Below are positions 9,546 to 12,423 of a stretch of 12,423 nucleotides of DNA, one piece after another (positions within the stretch are counted from its first letter, which is position 1; every line of letters starts with the position of its first letter). The DNA is taken from assembly GCA_036497785.1 (NCBI GenBank), contig DASXIW010000182.1:1-12423 (forward strand), given 5' to 3'. The notes beneath the pieces are model-generated. The model ran no database searches. It worked only from the letters and a program-made list of their open reading frames with translations, and was not told the origin of the DNA. Origin of the DNA: DASXIW01 sp036497785. GTDB lineage: Bacteria > Pseudomonadota > Alphaproteobacteria > Acetobacterales > Acetobacteraceae. The translations under genes and the position numbers were made by a program.

Positions 9546-9563
9546 CACGCAAATCGTTGCGTG
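9546..9563 (+). repeat. Small perfect hairpin in the kinase leader
   Basis: Seven perfect base pairs (9546-9552 with 9557-9563) close on a four-base loop, about 120 bases before the kinase start. It is the last of the run of hairpins in this gap. Such short stems can occur by chance in GC-rich DNA. Confidence 0.4.
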
Positions 9564-9673
9564 CACGCGCGCGATCACATCGGCGGCATGACCCAAGGAA
9601 ACTTGTAATCAATCCCCCATCGTCCAAAATTGTTGCGATCAGCTTGGCGAGTGTTGCCCGAGAAAATCCGGCC

Positions 9674-9678
9674 GGAGA
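9674..9678 (+). promoter_or_regulatory. Ribosome binding site of the sensor kinase
   Basis: GGAGA lies 8 bases before ATG 9687. It is the best Shine-Dalgarno in the window and decides the start: the open frame also reaches back to a TTG at 9630, but that has no such signal. Confidence 0.7.
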
Positions 9679-9686
9679 ACGATCAC

Positions 9687-11138
9687 ATGACAGGGCGAGC
9701 ACCCGTATCGAAATCCGGTCTGCCCCGGCTTCTTCCCATCGGGACCGTTCTATCCGCCCTTACGATCTTCATCGGCGACACGATCACCCCGCAAGATATA
9801 ACATTTCCCATTCTTTACGTCGTGGTGGTGTTGCTGGCCGCCAGCTTCTGTAAGCCGCGCGGGGTTTGGCTCACCTTTCTGGCGTGTGTGGCCCTGACGG
9901 TGGTGAGCTACGTGGTGTCGCCGCACGGTGAGTCGCAGACCGTAGGGATCTCCAACACGGTCCTCGCCATCATGGCGATGGCGCTGACAGCCTTCCTCGC
10001 CGTGCGATATTACGCAGCGACGACCGCGATGCGAGAGCAGGCCAACCTGATCGATCTGACGCACGACCCAATTTGCGTGCTCGACATGAACTACGTGATC
10101 ACCTTCTGGAACCGTAGCGCCGCGGATTTTTATGGATGGAGCGCAGCCGAGGCCATCGGCAAAACCTATGCCGAACTCTGGCAGCCGACCTACTCCGTAC
10201 CGTTCGACGACATCATGGCCGAGCTGTTGCGCACGGGCGTTTGGGAGGGCGAAATCATGCGCAGGAGGCGCGACGGAACGCTGGTTGCCCTGGCCAGCCG
10301 TTGGTCCCTGAAGCAAGACGGGCAGGGGCAGCCTGTCGGGATCCTGGTAACCAGCAACGACATCACGGCGCGCCGGCAAGCCCAGGAGAAATTGCGGGAA
10401 GCGCAGGAGGATCTCGCGCGCGTCAATCGCGTCATGCTCATGAGCGAGCTGACCGCCTCGATCGCCCATGAGGTCAGGCAACCGATATCGGCGGCCACCA
10501 CCAGCGCCGACGCCGCCAGACGCTGGCTCAGCAGGGAACCGCCCAGTATCGGCGAGGCAACCACCGCCCTTGGACAGATCACCCGGGACTGCCTGCGGGC
10601 CAGCGAGATCGTCAACCGCGTCAGCGCGCTCGTCAGGAAGCAGGCGCCGCGCAAGGAACGCCTGGGCCTCAACGAAGCCATTCTTGACGTGATCGCCATG
10701 ATCGACGACATGTTGCAGAGGAATCAGGTCATGTTGCGCACCCGCTTGGCGCGCGACTTGCCTCTCGTGACCGCCGATCGCGTCCAGCTGCAGCAAGTGG
10801 TTCTCAATCTCATCACCAATGCTGTCGAGGCGATGAAGACCGACGACCCCCGCGACCTGACCGTGCGTTCGGGCCTGGACGATGAAAACGAGGTGTTTGT
10901 CGAAGTGCGGGATTCCGGCCCGGGGCTCGATCCGGCTCATCTCGACCACCTGTTCGACTCCTTCCATACCACCAAGCCAGGTGGCATGGGCATGGGACTT
11001 GCGATCAGCCGCTCGATTGTCCAAGCCCATGGCGGCCGCCTATGGGCCGAGCCGAACCAGCCCCGCGGCGCCACCTTCCGCTTCACCCTGCCGGTTCGCG
11101 CGGTGTCCTCCGCGGACAAGGTATCGTCACCATCCTGA
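9687..11138 (+). CDS. Membrane-bound PAS-domain sensor histidine kinase (orphan)
   Basis: A 483-residue kinase. Four hydrophobic segments (about 15-33, 38-55, 59-77 and 88-109) put the N-terminus in the inner membrane with almost no periplasmic part. A PAS domain follows (about 118-235; PICVLDMNYVITFWNRSAADFYGW), then the linker ITARRQAQEKLREAQEDLARVN, a probable coiled coil. The kinase core is complete: H-box SIAHEVRQP with phospho-acceptor His261, N-box NLITNAVEAM with Asn378, G1 DSGPGL from Asp409 and G2 GGMGMGL (432-438). The H-box style resembles the FixL/NtrB/DctB group. The PAS domain probably senses an intracellular cue; no haem or flavin ligand can be assigned from sequence alone. 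No response regulator is adjacent, so its partner is unknown. Codon use looks less C-rich at third positions than in the genes before it. It ends 16 bases from the convergent glycosylase gene. Confidence 0.92.
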   Translation: MTGRAPVSKSGLPRLLPIGTVLSALTIFIGDTITPQDITFPILYVVVVLLAASFCKPRGVWLTFLACVALTVVSYVVSPHGESQTVGISNTVLAIMAMALTAFLAVRYYAATTAMREQANLIDLTHDPICVLDMNYVITFWNRSAADFYGWSAAEAIGKTYAELWQPTYSVPFDDIMAELLRTGVWEGEIMRRRRDGTLVALASRWSLKQDGQGQPVGILVTSNDITARRQAQEKLREAQEDLARVNRVMLMSELTASIAHEVRQPISAATTSADAARRWLSREPPSIGEATTALGQITRDCLRASEIVNRVSALVRKQAPRKERLGLNEAILDVIAMIDDMLQRNQVMLRTRLARDLPLVTADRVQLQQVVLNLITNAVEAMKTDDPRDLTVRSGLDDENEVFVEVRDSGPGLDPAHLDHLFDSFHTTKPGGMGMGLAISRSIVQAHGGRLWAEPNQPRGATFRFTLPVRAVSSADKVSSPS

Positions 11139-11154
11139 AGTGTCGGTGGTACGG

Positions 11155-11745
11155 CTATGCCGAGGGGCGCGGGCCACTCACGAACGGGCTGCCCGTCACG
11201 GAAAACCGCAATGGCCGGTGCGCGTCCTTGGTAATTCCAATGCGCAGCGATGTGGTGATGCGCGGCGGCAGCGCGTCATCGGCCGCCAGATGCAGCGCGC
11301 CGCCCGTGCACAGATCCACCCCGTCCAGCCGCTTGTCGATGCCGAACGCCATCGCCATCCGCCCGGGTCCGCGCGCCAACTCCCGCACCCGGCCGGTGCC
11401 GCGCCGCCGGGCCATCAGCGCGATCCCCTCCATCGGCTCGACCGCCCGGATCAGCACCCCCGCGCCCACGCCCGCCGCCTCGCCGCAAACATTCATCATG
11501 AACGAGGTGCCGTAGCAGATGTAAACATAGCAATGCCCATGGGCGAGAAACAGCGAGCGGTTGCGCGGCGTTACACCCCGATAGGCATGCATCGCCGCGT
11601 CCCCCACGGGATAGGCCTCGGTCTCGACGATCCGCCCACTGACAACGCCCTCCGCCGCGGCATGCACCACGACCCTGCCCAGCAGGAAACGCGCCAGTTC
11701 GGTCGTATCCTCAGGCAGCTGCGCACGCGTCAGCGGCCGGATCAA
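11155..11745 (-). CDS. mpg: 3-methyladenine DNA glycosylase (AAG/MPG family)
   Basis: A 196-residue protein, the normal length for bacterial members. It removes alkylated purines such as 3-methyladenine, and often hypoxanthine, from DNA and starts base excision repair. Near the N-terminus LTRAQLPEDTTELARFLLG is typical. RIVETEAYP carries Glu43, which aligns with the catalytic Glu125 of human AAG, and Tyr45 with Tyr127. His53 corresponds to His136. TPRNRSLF, YVYICYG (73-79) and LIRAVEPMEG are further family hallmarks. The start is TTG at 11743-11745, which overlaps the TGA of the upstream dehydratase in TTGA; no other start fits the conserved N-terminus and no strong Shine-Dalgarno is seen, so coupled translation is likely. 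The stop is TAG at 11155-11157, facing the kinase end. Confidence 0.93.
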   Translation of the reverse strand: MIRPLTRAQLPEDTTELARFLLGRVVVHAAAEGVVSGRIVETEAYPVGDAAMHAYRGVTPRNRSLFLAHGHCYVYICYGTSFMMNVCGEAAGVGAGVLIRAVEPMEGIALMARRRGTGRVRELARGPGRMAMAFGIDKRLDGVDLCTGGALHLAADDALPPRITTSLRIGITKDAHRPLRFSVTGSPFVSGPRPSA

Positions 11746-12423
11746 TTCGACTTTCTGGGAATGCAGAAATCGAAGTCGCAGCCCTGATCGGCCTGCGTCA
11801 CCTGCTCCAGATACAGCCGCAAATACCCCCGATCCGCTCCCGCGTGCGGCGTGGGCGCCTGCCAGGCCGCACGCCGCGCCGCCAGCTCCGCCTCATCCAC
11901 CAGCAGGTCGATCCGCCGTGCCGCCGCATCCAGCCGGATCCGGTCGCCCGTTCGCACCAGCGCCAGCGGGCCGCCCACCGCAGCCTCGGGCGTGATATGC
12001 AGCACGATGGTGCCGAAAGCTGTGCCGCTCATCCGCGCATCGCTGATCCGCACCATGTCCTTCACCCCCTGGCGCGCCAGCTTGCGCGGAATGGGAATAT
12101 AGCCGGCCTCCGGCATGCCCGGCGCGCCCTTCGGCCCCGCATTGCGCAGCACCAGCACGTCGTCGGCGGTCACGTCCAGCGCCTCGTCATCCAACCGCGC
12201 CGCCATGTCCTCCAGCCCGTCGAACACCACCGCGCGGCCCTCATGCTGCATCAACCGTGGCGTGGCGGCGGAGCGCTTCAGCAGAGCCGATCCCGGTGCC
12301 AGATTGCCGTGCAGCACCGCCAGCCCCCCGCCGGTCGCGATCGGCGCCTCGCGCGTGCGGATCACCGTCTGCCCCGGCACGTCCTCCGCCCCCGCGATCA
12401 CGTCGGCCAGCGTGCCCCCGGTC
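11742..12423 (-). CDS. IlvD/Edd-family dehydratase, C-terminal part (5' truncated by window)
   Basis: The last ~226 codons of a dehydratase gene on the minus strand; it reads open to the window end (TGGTLADVI at the edge), so the start and the Fe-S cysteines of the N-terminal half are outside. The family removes water from dihydroxy-acids or sugar acids using an Fe-S cluster. Seen here: NAGPKGAPGMPE, then SDARMSGTAFGTIVLHITPEAAVGGPLALVRTGDRIRLD, with the serine of MSGT (codon 12027-12029) in the position of the proposed catalytic base, and the C-terminal QADQGCDFDF. That last motif recalls sugar-acid dehydratases of the arabinonate/galactonate type more than biosynthetic IlvD, but the call stays at family level. 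Its TGA (11742-11744) overlaps the glycosylase TTG start, so the two form an operon. Confidence 0.9.
   Translation of the reverse strand, partial: TGGTLADVIAGAEDVPGQTVIRTREAPIATGGGLAVLHGNLAPGSALLKRSAATPRLMQHEGRAVVFDGLEDMAARLDDEALDVTADDVLVLRNAGPKGAPGMPEAGYIPIPRKLARQGVKDMVRISDARMSGTAFGTIVLHITPEAAVGGPLALVRTGDRIRLDAAARRIDLLVDEAELAARRAAWQAPTPHAGADRGYLRLYLEQVTQADQGCDFDFCIPRKSN

Larger units (their letters stand above)
9471..9686 (+). other. Gene-free leader of the sensor kinase gene
   Basis: This completes the 427-base gap between the oxidoreductase and the kinase. It holds one further small hairpin: CACGCAA 9546-9552 and TTGCGTG 9557-9563, a perfect 7-bp stem with an ATCG loop. The kinase promoter should be here, but I find no -35/-10 pair good enough to call. 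A 20-codon ATG frame at 9529 has no ribosome binding site and no family resemblance. Confidence 0.5.

Noticed and set aside
9529..9591. Short ATG-initiated frame of 20 codons in the kinase leader
   Set aside because: No ribosome binding site, no similarity I recognise, and it lies in a GC-rich stretch where such frames arise by chance.
11139..11154. Bidirectional terminator between the convergent kinase and glycosylase genes
   Set aside because: The gap is only 16 bases and shows no convincing stem or T-run.

Overview
The window reads as chromosomal DNA of a GC-rich alphaproteobacterium. Strong C/G preference at third codon positions, a liu-type leucine operon and a single-chain indolepyruvate oxidoreductase all fit that group. 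Acetobacteraceae is my best guess, but this is inference from style and gene content; no rRNA or other marker is present.

Layout. (1) Bases 1-5620, plus strand: a tight amino-acid/acyl-CoA catabolic operon. It holds the end of an AMP-forming acyl-CoA synthetase, isovaleryl-CoA dehydrogenase (ivd/liuA), the carboxyltransferase subunit (mccB/liuB) and the biotin-carrying subunit (mccA/liuD) of 3-methylcrotonyl-CoA carboxylase, and a small GNAT acetyltransferase. Two junctions are TGATG stop/start overlaps and one gap is 4 bases. (2) 5621-5839: an intergenic stretch with several short perfect inverted repeats. (3) 5840-9259, plus strand: a 1139-residue fused indolepyruvate ferredoxin oxidoreductase. 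(4) 9260-9686: the only long gene-free stretch. Its first ~210 bases are almost entirely consecutive or nested hairpins, starting inside the preceding stop codon. This is the most unusual part of the window. (5) 9687-11138, plus strand: a membrane-anchored PAS sensor histidine kinase with no response regulator beside it. (6) 11155-12423, minus strand, convergent with the kinase: the C-terminal part of an IlvD/Edd-family dehydratase, followed by a 3-methyladenine DNA glycosylase that starts at TTG with a 4-base overlap.

How the genes work together. The synthetase may activate free branched or short carboxylic acids. Ivd converts isovaleryl-CoA to 3-methylcrotonyl-CoA, and MccAB carboxylates that to 3-methylglutaconyl-CoA. 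The hydratase and HMG-CoA lyase needed to finish leucine breakdown are not in the window and must be upstream or elsewhere. The oxidoreductase next door would oxidatively decarboxylate aryl-pyruvates from aromatic amino acids, so region 1-9259 looks like an amino-acid catabolism neighbourhood. The kinase and the glycosylase/dehydratase pair look functionally unrelated to it.

The coding genes are recognisable members of known families. I did not find a convincing new multi-gene system. The best candidate for something undescribed is the hairpin array at 9258-9470.
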